This document shows positions 23,617-34,599 of a stretch of DNA of 64,000 nucleotides, in pieces (the first letter of the stretch is position 1; each line of letters starts with the position of its first letter). This DNA is from Stereocaulon alpinum. Lineage: Eukaryota; Ascomycota; Lecanoromycetes; Lecanorales; Stereocaulaceae. Under the pieces are notes generated by a model, which saw only the letters and a list, made by a program, of their open reading frames with translations, was not told the origin of the DNA and searched no databases. A program made the translations under genes and the position numbers. The DNA lies in the NCBI GenBank assembly GCA_018257865.1, contig JAEUBA010000053.1, forward strand, positions 1 through 64,000, read 5' to 3'.

Positions 23617-24707
23617 GACGCCGAGGCGACAGCGGTGTTGTTGACGCGGCTCCGACCAGAACGTTATAAAGGGTGGACGGTCGAATGCAGTGGAAGGTCG
23701 AAGGAGCTGTACTGTGAGTGTGACTGTTAGCTCAATGGACCCACCCGAACTCTAACCTGATACGATGGCTCACACATATGTATTACATGGTAATGAAGGC
23801 CATTCGAACACATTGAAGATGTACACGCATTTTGAAGGCAAGATAGGGAGACCGACGTAGTTGCGATATGACCCGTCATGATCCAGCATTCCACCCCTAC
23901 CGAGTCGACCTCATTGCGGCTCGACGATGACCAAGCGCCATTGTATGAAACACCACAACGTAAATTCGTTCGGACCTTCCAACGACTACCTGCTATGTAG
24001 GTATTATCCTAGTATATACGTTCGGCTAGCACGACGGTCCACGTCTGCTCCCTGATGGGGGATAGTGATCTAGTGGTGCTGATTCCTCAGCAGATGTCGT
24101 TAGGTCTTGCAGCTCGAAAGACGATTAGCCAGCAATTGGCATGACTTAAGGCCTCAGGGAGATGCTCATCCTTATGTGCATGGACGCAAGGGGTAAAGGT
24201 TTAAGACATTGCCTGCGATTCACGCAGTACGTCTACTTGATGCGGAGAGCTCAAATCACGTTCGCACGTGATCTAGCTTAGCGCGATTATACTACTACCA
24301 TAGCTACCATACATACTCTTATCATTTGTCTTGAAAACGTTTCAACTCTGCGTCAGGCAATGAGTCTCCAAAGTGGGATTACTTCCTTATCCGTGGTTCT
24401 TACGAAGAAGCCCGTACATGTGCTGTTGAATTTGGCAAACTGAAGAAAGTCGCTCAAAGTACATCATGCGCAAATCAAGCCCACACCCGTCCAGAGCCAT
24501 GGGATGCTGCAGTGGCGGATTTAGGCTTCCTCGACTTGTTGAAATTTTCTTCAACATCAGAAAAATACGTAACCCCTACACCATTGTACCAGCGCCATTA
24601 GGAATCGAAACTAACACGATTAAGTATCAAACTGCAAACAACATCCGTGCGCACAAATATCAATCACCAACACCCACTCAAACTGCAACTTTATTATTCA
24701 GCAAAGC
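23617..24707. other. Gene-poor region between the DUF7168 relic and the F-box gene
   Basis: It has normal base composition and only short frames. An inverted repeat with 6-bp arms, ATCACG...CGTGAT, containing CACGTG lies near 24253-24270. The 3' end is probably the promoter and 5' leader of the F-box gene. Confidence 0.45.
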
Positions 24708-24768
24708 ATGGGTAGTGCAGCCTCTTCGCATTGTTCGTCTCCACCGGCCGACACTGAAGGGATTTCCT
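24708..24768 (+). pseudogene. 5' coding fragment of the F-box gene, cut off by a copia insertion
   Basis: ATG 24708 in good context opens MGSAASSHCSSPPADTEGIS and is then interrupted after the TTCCT target site. If the element and one target copy are removed, codon phase continues exactly into the frame that runs to 31198, giving 415 residues in total. The Ser/Pro-rich style matches the start of the downstream part. Confidence 0.7.
24764..24768. repeat. Target site duplication, left copy (TTCCT)
   Basis: TTCCT abuts the left LTR and is repeated exactly at 30007-30011 after the right LTR. Five bases is the usual target duplication of Ty1/copia elements. Confidence 0.7.
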
Positions 24769-24983
24769 CTTTAGAATATCAGTAAGCTATTGACTGATTG
24801 GTCATTGATTTGGGGGTGAACAATCTATTGCTATTGACGTTGTTGTTGCTAGATAGAATTGCATGCAGAGATTTTATCTAGTAGGCGCATAGAGGCCTTG
24901 GCAAGCCCTAGCCCTACTAGGCTAGCTAAGCAAGCTTGCTAAGTAGGCCTTATCCACCATAGTTTTCACCACTTATTCTAACG
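24769..24983 (-). repeat. Left LTR (3' LTR of the copia element)
   Basis: It is about 97% identical to 29792-30006, with inverted ends TTAGAATA...TATTCTAA. It differs from the other LTR by transitions only. Unlike the element interior it keeps many CA/TG dinucleotides. Confidence 0.9.
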
Positions 24984-27900
24984 CTCCTATTTAAAACCGG
25001 CGGTGGTAAGGTCGCCTACTATCTAAGCTCCCTACTAATTACGCTTAAAGCTAGTCCCAGCTTATCTCGGAAAGGGCGGAATTCGTTAGGGGCGAGAGCC
25101 TTAGTTATACCGTTAATAACTATATCAGCGGTATTACTATATTATAAGGTTAATTCGCTAGTTTCTAATACTATTTCGCGTACTAAGTGAAACTTATTAC
25201 GTATATATTTAGTACGCTAATAATTGATTAGATTAGTAGCTAATTTAATAGCTACCTAGTTATCTCCTATTAATTTAATAGGCTTAATATCTTTTTTATT
25301 ATAGCCTACTCCTTATAGTAATTCGCTAAGGAAGAGAGATTCTTTAGCAGCGTTATATTAGGCGACGTATTCCGCCTCTATAGTCGAATTAGTATAGAGA
25401 GTTTAAAGCTTACTAGACCAGCTTATTAGTCTATTCTATAGTTAAAAGATATAGCCTAACGTTATATAAGAGGTATCTCTATTATCTAACTATAATAAGT
25501 CTATCTAACTAAGTAAGTTTCCTTCTAGATTAACGCCTTTAGTAACGTCTCTAGGTCTATAGCGTAGTTTAACTTTAGTAGTACCCGCTAGATATTTAAT
25601 AATTTATTTTACTAAATTAAGGTGCTCGCTGGTAGGGTTAATAGAGAAACGTCTACTTTTTCTAACTATAAATATAAGGTCTAGACGTATTATTATTAAT
25701 AACTATTAGAGTTCTCCTACTAGGGTACGATAGACTTCCGCCTCAGTACGGTCTACTATATATATATTAGGAGCTCTAACCAAATCGTTACCTTTATCTA
25801 TTAGTGAGGTAACTAGGTAGTAGGATTCTATATTTACCTAAATAATAACTCTCTTAGTATAGGAAGTCTAATTAATATAGATAGTATAGTTAGGGCGGTC
25901 TTAAATTATTACTATCCTTAGATACTAGTTAGCGTTACTAAGGTGTTTTATTCTAAATTATTTATCTAAATTCTATTTAAATTCGGCGATCACAGCCTTA
26001 TTAGGTCCGTATATAAGGATATTATTAATATAAAATATAACTATTATACTATTTTTACTAGTAAATATAGAGTAGTCCTTAACTAGCCTAGTATATCCTA
26101 GGGACTCTATAAATTAGCGGATAGTTTTATACTATTCGCGAGGAGACTGCTTAAGGCTATATAGGGCGCGCTAAAGTTAGTAGGTATCTATTAGATTACC
26201 GTTAGTAAAGCTATAAGGCTACTTAACCTATACTTCCTCTATTAGTAAAGATTTAAGGAAGGCGGTAATAATATTAGACTACTCTATTTCGTAGTCGTAT
26301 TTAGTATATAGTGCTATAAGAATTCGCACTGCGGTGCCTTTAACTATACTTAAATAAGTCTTATTATAATTAAGACCTTTAACTTACCTAAATCCCTTAA
26401 CCACCTAGCGTGCTTTATACTAAGCGATCTCTCTATTAGGGTCTAGCTTATAAGTAAGGACCTAATATCTAAGTAGGGCCTTCCGTCCTTTAGGAACGGG
26501 GGCTAGTATATCCTAAGTTACTATCTTTTCTAATAAGTCTAGCTTATCTTAGAAAGCTGCTATCTACTTTTCTTTATTAAGGCCTCTTAGGGCCTTATAA
26601 ATATTAGTAGGTATAGGAGGTATAGATACCTTAGCCTTATATAATCTAGTAGTAATTCTTACTACGAATCCCTTATAAAGTTACTTATAGTTAAGCCTCT
26701 CCTTTATATATATTTGTATTAGGCGAATATTTTCCGCGTTTACGACCGTAGTCGCAGGAGTCTCCGGATATTACGGAGTTATTATAGCCTACGGGGGAGC
26801 TTAAGTCTCCTTAGGGGTCTACTTTAGCGCAGGTATCTACGTAAGGGTCTTAAATATATCGTCGTTAGATAAGTTATTAGATTTATTTAAATCGCTATTC
26901 GAGGCGTTAGGGTTATTCGAATCGTTTTCGTCCGAATTATTCGAATTATTTATATCCGAATTGCCTGTTAGATTAACGTCCGTAATAGCGGTTACATTAG
27001 TAGCTTATTCGCCTTACTCGACTAGGTTAGTAGTTATAGTTAGCGACTTTTATCGCTCTATCGACGAGTTAATAGTAAAGAATTCCTATAAGTCTAATTC
27101 GTTAAATAACTCTTCTTCACCTACCCCTATATCTTTACTATTAATATAGGAGTCTAGCTCCTATCTTACCTAGGAGGATTTAAATATACGTTTTCTTTAT
27201 ACGTCTTAGAAACGGTATTAATTATTATAAAAACTATAGCTAAGAAATTTAGCTTTTATAGCCCTATTATCTAACTTCTTCTTTATTAGATTAGTATTAT
27301 AGATATATATAATATAGCTAAACCGTCTAAAGTTACTAATATCTATCTTCTTTCCTATCTAAGCCTTATAGGGCGTAGTAGACGGATCTATTAAGGACGG
27401 TAATCTATTTTTAGTATAGATAATATAGCTTATTACCTTACCCTAGTAGGATTAGCTAAAGCCGGCGTCTCGTAGCACTATACGAACTCTACTAAATAGG
27501 GTTCGAAAAGTTCGCTCTATAATTACGTTCTAATTCGGCGTATATAGCTCCGCTAGCTCCTATTTAATTCTAAAGCTCCGTAGGATAGCTTATACTTCTT
27601 TAGAGGTATAGATTAGTTTATTATTATTAGTAAAGTAACTAACTAGTCGTCCCTAAGTCTTTATTAACGTTAGGTGATCGCGCAGTATTATTAGGAGATT
27701 AGTCTTAAATTTTATTATATAAATCTAGACTATATCAGTAGCCTCGTATATAAAGGAGGCGTAATAGCGGTATCCGCCTTTAGTAAGCTTAATCTAACCA
27801 CCGTTAGTAATATTTAAGGAGATCTTTACTCCTAGTACTAATTCTCGTTTAGTTAGGTCCTATTAATAAGTAATTTTATTATAAATTTTAGTTATCTTTA

Positions 27901-29791
27901 TAATTACGCAGTCTTCGTAATATTTATATAGTAGTACTACTTTTTACAGCTTATCCGCTATCTTAGTATTAATCCCTAAGGTAATATAAGTAAGCTTCTT
28001 AACGTCTTATATACCTAGATAACCTAGACGGCAGTACTATTTATCCTAAGATATATAATTTGCGAGAGGTTTCTTTAAAGATCGTAATATATATAGTGTC
28101 TTAGTATATTAAAGATCGAGTAGGTAACTATTACCTACTTAGGTTCCGGTAAGGACTAAGTTACTATTATTATTAATAATATCGAATCGACCGTCTTTAA
28201 TAATAGTATAGTATCCTTTGTCTTCTAGGCAAGCTACTAAGAGCAAATTATAATATATCGTAGGTACGTAGTAGACGCTAGAAAGCTTAATTATTATAAG
28301 TTTTCCGTTAACTATACTTAGATAGTATATAGTTCTAATTCCTAGGACTCTTAGTAAGTTACCGTCGATTCCTAATAGTATTTTATTAACTTTCTAGTAG
28401 GTCTAGAATTTAGAAATATCCTATATAGTATAGACGTTAGAGGCGGTGTTAATATAAACCGCTTCCTCCTTTAGATTAGAAGGAATAGACGTGTTAATCC
28501 TTCGAGAGTTAGAGTTAGTCAGCTTATTATATAAGGATTTTCTAGTAATACTAAGCCTAATATATTCGTTAGATTCGCTAGCTTTCTTATTATAAGCTTC
28601 TATAGGCAAATTCGCCGTAGGTAAGGCTAGAGGCGCTATTAACGCCTTTATAGTAGAGGCCTTCTTTTTATTAGCCTTAACCTAGTCTATAATTTCTTTA
28701 TTTGGGATCTAGTTAGCAGGTACGGATTATAGGTTAGTATACCAGTAATTATCTTTCTAGTATAACTTTCCGTAATAAGGGTAAGTTTTCTTATTATCCT
28801 TCTTATCCTTTTTATTAGTAGGAGGGTTCCTGCTATAAGGTAGTCAGCTACCGGTAGAGCTTCTTAGAGGCCTTTTTACCTTATCCTATTTACTAAATTT
28901 AGCTGCTAACGCCTTATTATTATTTTTACTATCGTTAAGTTATACTTACTTCTCCGATAGTGCCGCTACTATAGTATTAATATCTAGTATACTTTCTAAG
29001 GTCTTATATTATTATACTAGGTTAAAAACGTATAGTATAAGCGATTCTTCTAGACCGTTACGGAATAGCGCTACTAGTAATACTAGTAAGATAGGCGTAT
29101 CTAATAAGCTTAGTTTATCCTTATAATTCTTAAATTCCGCAGCGTAATCTTAGATAGTATTAAATAAAGTTAATTTAAAATAAGTAAGTACTCCTATTAT
29201 TATATTAATTAATATAATTAAAGATACGCTATATACTTATATTAGCTTTTCCTAAGTAACGAAGACTATTTCTATCTTCCTTATATAGCTCCTTAGTATA
29301 GCTCCGTAGCGTAGTATAAGTGCTCCTATAGCGGAGGAGTTCTTTTCTTTCTATTCTTCTAGCAATTTCTTATACTTCTTAATTTATTCGAATATATACT
29401 CTAGGAGTTTATCTCTAGATATAGACGATTAGGATTCGGGAGGTATTAGTAGCGTAGGTAGTATAGGTCTTTTCTTCTTTCCTATTACTACCTCCTATAT
29501 CTTTTAGACTCTAAATATTACTTCTATTTCCTATTTAAAATACGGCTAATCCTTAATACCTTTTACCAGCGACTTATTAGTCAGTCTGAGTTCGTCTATC
29601 TTAGGATTAAGTCTTTAGTATCTGCTAGTATCGAGTTCTTCTTTAGTCCGTATAGTATTAAATTCCTTCTTCGAAATCCTGTTGTTGGATTCCTCCTTCG
29701 AAATTTTTAACCCCCTATTCGATAGGTAGGTGGTAATTCGTCCTAGGTAGTAATTTGATACTAACGGGTTATAGAACCTAGGCTTATAACC

Positions 29792-30006
29792 CTTTAGAAT
29801 ATCAGTAAGCTATTGACTAATTGGTCATTAATTTGGGGGTGAACAATCTATTGCTATTAACGTTGTTGTTGCTAGATAGAATTGCATGCAGAGATTTTAT
29901 CTAGTAGGCGTATGGAGGCCTTGGCAAGCCCTAGCCCTACTAGGCTAGCTAAGCAAGCTTGCCAAGTAGGCCTCATCCACCATAGTTTTCACCACTTATT
30001 CTAACG
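29792..30006 (-). repeat. Right LTR (5' LTR of the copia element)
   Basis: This is the partner of 24769-24983. Its outer end lies 64 bp before the first remaining ATG of the F-box frame. A shared CG(C/T)TCCT after both copies leaves the exact outer boundary uncertain by a few bases. Confidence 0.9.
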
Positions 30007-30011
30007 TTCCT
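30007..30011. repeat. Target site duplication, right copy (TTCCT)
   Basis: It matches 24764-24768 exactly. The following bases continue the F-box reading frame. Confidence 0.7.
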
Positions 30012-30070
30012 TGACCAACGAAAGGGTAGAGGAACGTCCATCAAGCTGCGACATCAGCAATGGACATAAT

Positions 30071-31198
30071 ATGCTCCGCGCGGCGTCTCCTTCTTGCTCG
30101 TCCTCACAGTCCAATGTCAACCTGGAGCCCATTGCCGACACGAGGATGGTGGAATTTCGATGTATTCGAGCAGCTGCTCCCTGTGAAAAGCGTCATGTTG
30201 CCCAACCATTCAATAAGGCACTGAGCCTCAGCGTGAAGCCAACGTCTGATAAGGGCCAACCTGCCAATTTAAATACACTTCCGATAGAGCTGCTGTTGCA
30301 GATCTCAACCTACCTGCCACCGAGTAGCCGAGTGTCTTTGACTTATGTATCTCGCTATTCCTACCGTCGTCTGGGTTACCAAAAGGCAGATTTCGCCATC
30401 GAGCATATTATGTTGCCGCGCATGTACATAGGGTCTCGAATAAGAGACCAGGATGAAATGTATGCCGAAGGTGTTGCCCGATCCGAGAGGCTCAAACTTC
30501 TTTGCATGCTAGAGCGAGATCTACTGGTTCGGAGACCTCGAGTGGTCTGCAGTGGATGTTTCTCCACACACGATGTCTCGCTGTTTACGCCTGAAGAATT
30601 GGCGAAGAGTGGATTGAAACGTCTATGCGTTGGTAGGCTAGGTCGAATGTGGATATGTTCTAAGACCTCAGTAAACTTTGACCAGGTGGAGGCCCCCGAG
30701 TTCTGGAGAGATATCCTCAATTACCACACATGTAGTGGTTGCGTTCATCAACATCATTTCTTCGATAAAGGCCTCACAGTTGTCTGGCCGCTCGTCCAGA
30801 CCTGTTCTGGTGCCGAAGTACCGATACTCAAGCTGAGAGAGATCCTCAGCCGTCTAGACGTCCCACTCTGTCCCCACATCCGCTCTGGAAACCCTGTGAT
30901 CCTCCGTACTCTGGCTCCAGACTGTGGGAGAAACAAATGGAAACTCCCGTTTGAACGATGCTCCTGCGGCAATTGTAGCGGTGCCTACCCTTGCTGTTCC
31001 ACATGCGGCATGAGGGTCAACTTCGACGTGTCCTTGCCTTGTGGTTACCAGCGGCGATGGTTGGTGATGGAGATCAGACGTGGGCGTAACTTCTACATAA
31101 GCGCTACAGATCCAAGTTGGATAGTACAAACAGTACTCCCAGAAGCATCTCCATGTTTTCAAGACGATGAGATTTTACCTTCCGGAGCCTTCTATTAG
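30071..31198 (+). CDS. F-box protein with Cys-rich C-terminal half (5' end lost to a transposon)
   Basis: The frame is open from the end of the copia element to 31198; the first ATG is 30071, giving 375 residues. The F-box reads LNTLPIELLLQISTYLPPSSRVSLTYVSRYSYRRL (about residues 67-101). It is followed by a domain with CxxC pairs: CSGCFS, CSGCVHQHH, CSCGNCSG and CCSTCGM, a likely zinc-binding region. F-box proteins recruit substrates to SCF ubiquitin ligases. An older start at 24708 lies on the other side of the element. The remaining frame has no internal stop, so it may still be translated from 30071 or 30146, but its original promoter is now 5.2 kb away. Function after insertion is uncertain. 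Confidence 0.75.
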   Translation: MLRAASPSCSSSQSNVNLEPIADTRMVEFRCIRAAAPCEKRHVAQPFNKALSLSVKPTSDKGQPANLNTLPIELLLQISTYLPPSSRVSLTYVSRYSYRRLGYQKADFAIEHIMLPRMYIGSRIRDQDEMYAEGVARSERLKLLCMLERDLLVRRPRVVCSGCFSTHDVSLFTPEELAKSGLKRLCVGRLGRMWICSKTSVNFDQVEAPEFWRDILNYHTCSGCVHQHHFFDKGLTVVWPLVQTCSGAEVPILKLREILSRLDVPLCPHIRSGNPVILRTLAPDCGRNKWKLPFERCSCGNCSGAYPCCSTCGMRVNFDVSLPCGYQRRWLVMEIRRGRNFYISATDPSWIVQTVLPEASPCFQDDEILPSGAFY

Positions 31199-31589
31199 GC
31201 TACTTGGTGATAATAACTACAGCCTTATCTAATGGGTATCCGATCTTTTAGCTTGTCGTGGCTTCCTCTTTCTTTGCTTGAGGAACCTCGAATATCAACA
31301 CCATATCAAGGTGCAAGCTCATCATTATTGAGGGGCTCCTCTTCGCCCTCCCGTTTCCCCAAAAACCCCACCTCCCCCGCTCGGTTTTTGATCATGATCT
31401 TTTAAGATGCAAATGTACCTTTTCCTTGTTACGGTTTCCTCATGAGTCATCCTCCGCCCTGCTTAATCAGCAAGGGCTTGGGTTGCATGTTTTCTTTCGC
31501 GTGCAACTCCATAGAATCTAGGATATTTAGGATTCTATATATATCCATTTTTAACACCATACAGGTCCACTATCTTTCCCTGACATCCA
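31199..31589. other. Convergent intergenic region
   Basis: This lies between the F-box gene end and the coiled-coil relic end. Nothing further is recognised. Confidence 0.5.
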
Positions 31590-32533
31590 TCAGGGACGTT
31601 TCCATTCAGGCTTCTTTGCGCCCTTTCCACGGGCGGAGTCTTTTCTGGCTAGGTTTTCAGACGCCGACGTAGTCGAAGCTCCTCCCGGGGCTACTGGGTC
31701 CCGATTGGTCGGGGAGTCTGCTTCAGACGTCACTGGTGGCGCGGTAACGGTGACTGGTCTAGCTGCCTCGAGCTTGACTAGTCGCGCTTCTATGCGCGTT
31801 CGCTCAAGGCAAAGGTTTTGACGTAGAGTATCGCTCTTTTGCTCGACGACTAGTTGCACAGCCGTCATGTCCGCTTCTTGCTTCTCTATCGTCTTCTCTT
31901 CTACACTATTACATGTCTTTAACGTCTCGATCTCTGCATGTAGGCTGGAGTTCTCGTGCTGAAGAATGTCTAGTGCTGATCTCAACTATTCGACCTGTCT
32001 GCGAAGTTCGCTGGTGTCCGATTGTATTGTTGCTACTTGCTGAGTCCCCTATTTGAAGAGCTGAAATGCTGGATGTATGTACGTTGTGTCTTTGTTCTAC
32101 CGCGCTCTCAATCGCATTTTGCTTTTTGCTAAGCCAGATGGTGACGATGATGCTGAGCACAGCGGCGACTCCTTGCAACCAGTACGCGGCGACGTTGGAT
32201 ATGTCATACTATTGAGCCATTAGTCAGTAAAGGATTCTCACATTGAAATCCACAACACTGATAACAGATTGCTAGAACACGTACCCATTGAGCCGTCATT
32301 GTTGCGTTGAAGAAGACAAGAGGAAAATGCATGTTGTTAAGTTGTTTCGAAAGTATTCTGCATTGGTACTCCCACCTTGACGCTGTATCTAGCGGAGCCA
32401 GCTTCGGCCAGAGCAACTTCACGATCGAATGATCGATCCCGGACGTGAGAGGTCTCTCAACAAAGTCAAGCGCCACGGAGACATCTTCCCACACACAATG
32501 ATGGGCAATTCCAACTGCCTTGATGGCGTTCAT
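31590..32533 (-). pseudogene. Probable pseudogene of a membrane-anchored coiled-coil protein
   Basis: Exon 1 (32285-32533) reads VWEDVSVALDFVERPLTSG ... FFNATMTAQW. A clean 76-bp intron (GTACGT donor, AATAG acceptor) leads to YDISNVAAYWLQG and the hydrophobic helix VAAVLSIIVTIWLSKKQ. The coiled coil then changes frame near 32060. The second frame carries SDTSELRRQVE and SALDILQHENSSLHAEIETLK but has TAG at 32049-32051 and at 31986-31988, the latter where Gln is expected. It ends in a basic tail at 31590. A 97-bp intron (GTACAT to GAATAG) could bypass both stops but lacks a branch site. If only the first frame is used, the product is 182 residues ending at 31909. I recognise the layout as a recurring fungal protein but know no function for it. 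Confidence 0.55.
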
Positions 32534-33163
32534 AACGAAGACCCTAGTTCTGTATTGCGGTGTTATGCTTCTTTCAGAGACCGCTCAAATTTATATATAT
32601 TCGAAAAAGCACACTGCAAGTGGAAAATTGAAAGGACTGGTTAGGTAGGCTGCTAGATCGTTTGAGTCGTTGAAGGCAATAAACCATCTTCGCGCTCAAC
32701 GATATTGGTTTTTCGGGCCATAAAAGGCTAGACCAGTATCTTGTAATAGCGCCGCAAACGAGGAGAAGGTTGGGCTTCATGCTGATGGACTCTTTCCCAA
32801 AAATCTCTGGCTAATGTTTTGAGTTCGGCGCGTAGGGATCCGGATCAGGTACCTGTTTAACGCGTATCACCCAATAGTGATATAGGATACTGAGTCTGGA
32901 TGATCGAAGAACGTCATCGTGAGATGCAAGGTTCTGTCGTTCTCGAATCCTGGAATCCGTGCTTTTCGCCAAAGTCTATCTTGTGCCAAGTCTAGAGACA
33001 CAATCAAAGCTACTGAGTCATGGCAGCTCCATGATGGTCCGGCGATGTGAGCGGTTGAGTGGCCGGATGACAGAGTAGCAAAGTGGTAGAACGGTGCAGT
33101 AGAAGATCTGCAGAGCGGCAGCATGGCAGAGCAAAGGAGTGGCAGACTAGTTGATCGGTAGAC
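32534..33163. other. Intergenic region with degenerate minisatellite
   Basis: No gene is supported. The right part contains a repetitive stretch described separately. Confidence 0.45.
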
Positions 33164-33195
33164 TCATGGAGTGGCAGAGTGGCAGAGTGGCGGTT
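33045..33195. repeat. Degenerate GAGTGGCAGA-type minisatellite
   Basis: About 150 bp are built of imperfect 8-12-bp units around GAGTGGCAG. The cleanest part is near 33165-33195, where GGCAGAGT recurs back to back. It lies beside the end of the kinase-like relic. Confidence 0.6.
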
Positions 33196-34580
33196 CATCC
33201 CCCACTAATTTCAGTACAGTGGGTGGTATAGCCGTGATTGGTGAAAGGGGTTGGTCGGTTCCGTTCGTCGGCTTGGTGATGGTTCCAATTCCGAATCGAT
33301 AGAGAATGGATGTGTCTAAATCACTTGAAATGGCACACTTATCGCTCTCGGAGCGAAGTTTCGCACGGCTCGTCGCGTTCGCTGCCACATAACCACTTCC
33401 GCCTCCTCCGCCACGTTGTTGAATTGCCAACAGGTCACCGTTCTCGTATCATGTAAGAAACCACGCCGGCATGACGTCAAAGAGTAGATGTGGCTTAGTC
33501 AAAGCATGATCCATATCGAGAAGGAGTCCTGCTTTGTAGTTCTGTGATGACTGTGCTATAATGTCCAACGGGTAGACGCCTAATGATCGCACCGTTTTCA
33601 GGTCATACAACATTTTTCTCAATGATTTTTTTGTGTATGGAATATCTTCGACCAGGAGCTCCTTTATGATTGCTCGAAGGGGCTGCTGCCATTTGGGTGC
33701 CTTGATCTTTTCCCTCTACAGACCGCTCCCACTCAACCCCACATCTCAACCAGAGCTCTTCTACTCTTTCAGCAGTAACTCCCATATGACCATAGCACAC
33801 GACTGCGACCTGGCCGTTGAGTCCCGCTTCGGTCAGTCGCCCATACGCGCGGCATTCTTCCTCAAAAAAGTCCATATGAGCATCGAAGAGATCCACAGGT
33901 ATCGGATTATGAGCGTAGTCTCTTGCGCCTGACTTATTATACAATTCATCGTAAAACCTGACCTATGGAGGGAACACCATGTCAGAATTTGGACGCACGG
34001 ACCGTTCAAGTATAGATGACTCACAACTTTCAGAGCGTAGACTTTGAGCCCAACCTTGACTTCAATCGTATACGAAACCCTATCAGAATCATTATCAGTG
34101 AGGCCTACGTGTTGGAGAGGCCCAAAACGATTGGGCAATATGTTAAGCTTTGGTCACTGACTCTGAGGGAGAGACTCGTCGAAGGTGGCTCGGTAAGGTA
34201 GCCTCGGCATCGTTGACTAAAGTCAGTGACTGCATCGTGCTGGTGAATATAACAGCTTATGACTACTTACGCTTCACGTCAGATAATGTCCCGGCATGTA
34301 TCCAGTTCATTGATATCGATAAAATGAATGGTATCAATGTTCCGCCCCGTCGAGGTGAATTTGTGACTTCTCTGGGTGTCAGGCGCCGACGTGTCACGAT
34401 ATTTGGTGGGCCCAAGCTCATCAATCTTGACATTCCTACCTTCTGACGGCTGTAACATTTAGCTAATGACGAATCGATTTGGCAGATACATGAAACACGA
34501 TTCGCATATGGAGAATTGTGCGATAACATGTTGCTCATAGCTCCCAGGAAGGCCTCTCCGCCATGCCACCCAATCTCGTA
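33164..34580 (-). pseudogene. Decayed protein-kinase-like (FTA2-like) gene
   Basis: The minus strand carries an atypical kinase-like protein. RPKLNILPNRFGPL-type sequence begins near 34150 and continues into IEVKVGLKVYALKVV. A 62-bp intron (GTGAGT donor) leads to RFYDELYNKSGARDY, then FFEEECRAYGRLTEAG and VAVVCYGHMGV. After a one-base shift near 33710 the frame continues with PLRAIIKELLVED, LYDLKTVRSLGVYPLDI, GLLLDMDHALTKPHLLFD and YENGDLLAIQQ. The order (Lys/ALK region, a RAIIKE segment, DLK, then a substrate/ATP-like VYPLDI...DMDHAL) matches fungal kinase-like proteins related to FTA2. TGA codons at 34154-34156 and 33449-33451 replace expected Arg. Protein-like sequence NVKIDELGPTKYRDTS further upstream (to about 34580) is probably its N-terminus. 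Confidence 0.7.
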
Positions 34581-34599
34581 GGTCAAATAGCGGCAAGTC

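Larger units (their letters stand above)
24769..30006 (-). mobile_element. RIP-degraded Ty1/copia retrotransposon
   Basis: A 5.24-kb element bounded by two 215-bp LTRs, oriented on the minus strand. Despite stops in every frame, the minus strand still shows copia landmarks. Gag-like sequence lies at 28.9-29.7 kb. A protease region with INTASNVYTI, a mutated DTGAS-type motif, lies near 28.43-28.49 kb. Integrase sequence follows. The reverse transcriptase signature FYINNILIYGPN, from YVDDI, lies near 26.0 kb, and an RNase H tail at 25.2-25.7 kb. A PBS-like GTATCA remnant follows the right LTR. The interior is strongly depleted of CA/TG and enriched in TA, as expected of RIP. It is inserted in the F-box gene. 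Confidence 0.92.

Noticed and set aside
24466..24774. 102-codon plus-strand frame before the copia element
   Set aside because: It is out of phase with the F-box fragment that starts at 24708 and stops inside the LTR edge; the residues look random.
26961..28609. Short open frames inside the AT-rich block
   Set aside because: They are chance-open remnants of the RIP-mutated copia polyprotein, not genes.
32209..32220. Apparent Gln-to-TAG stop right after MAQ at the start of the coiled-coil relic
   Set aside because: The TAG is the acceptor of a 76-bp intron that joins TAQW to YDISN in phase, so it is not a nonsense codon.
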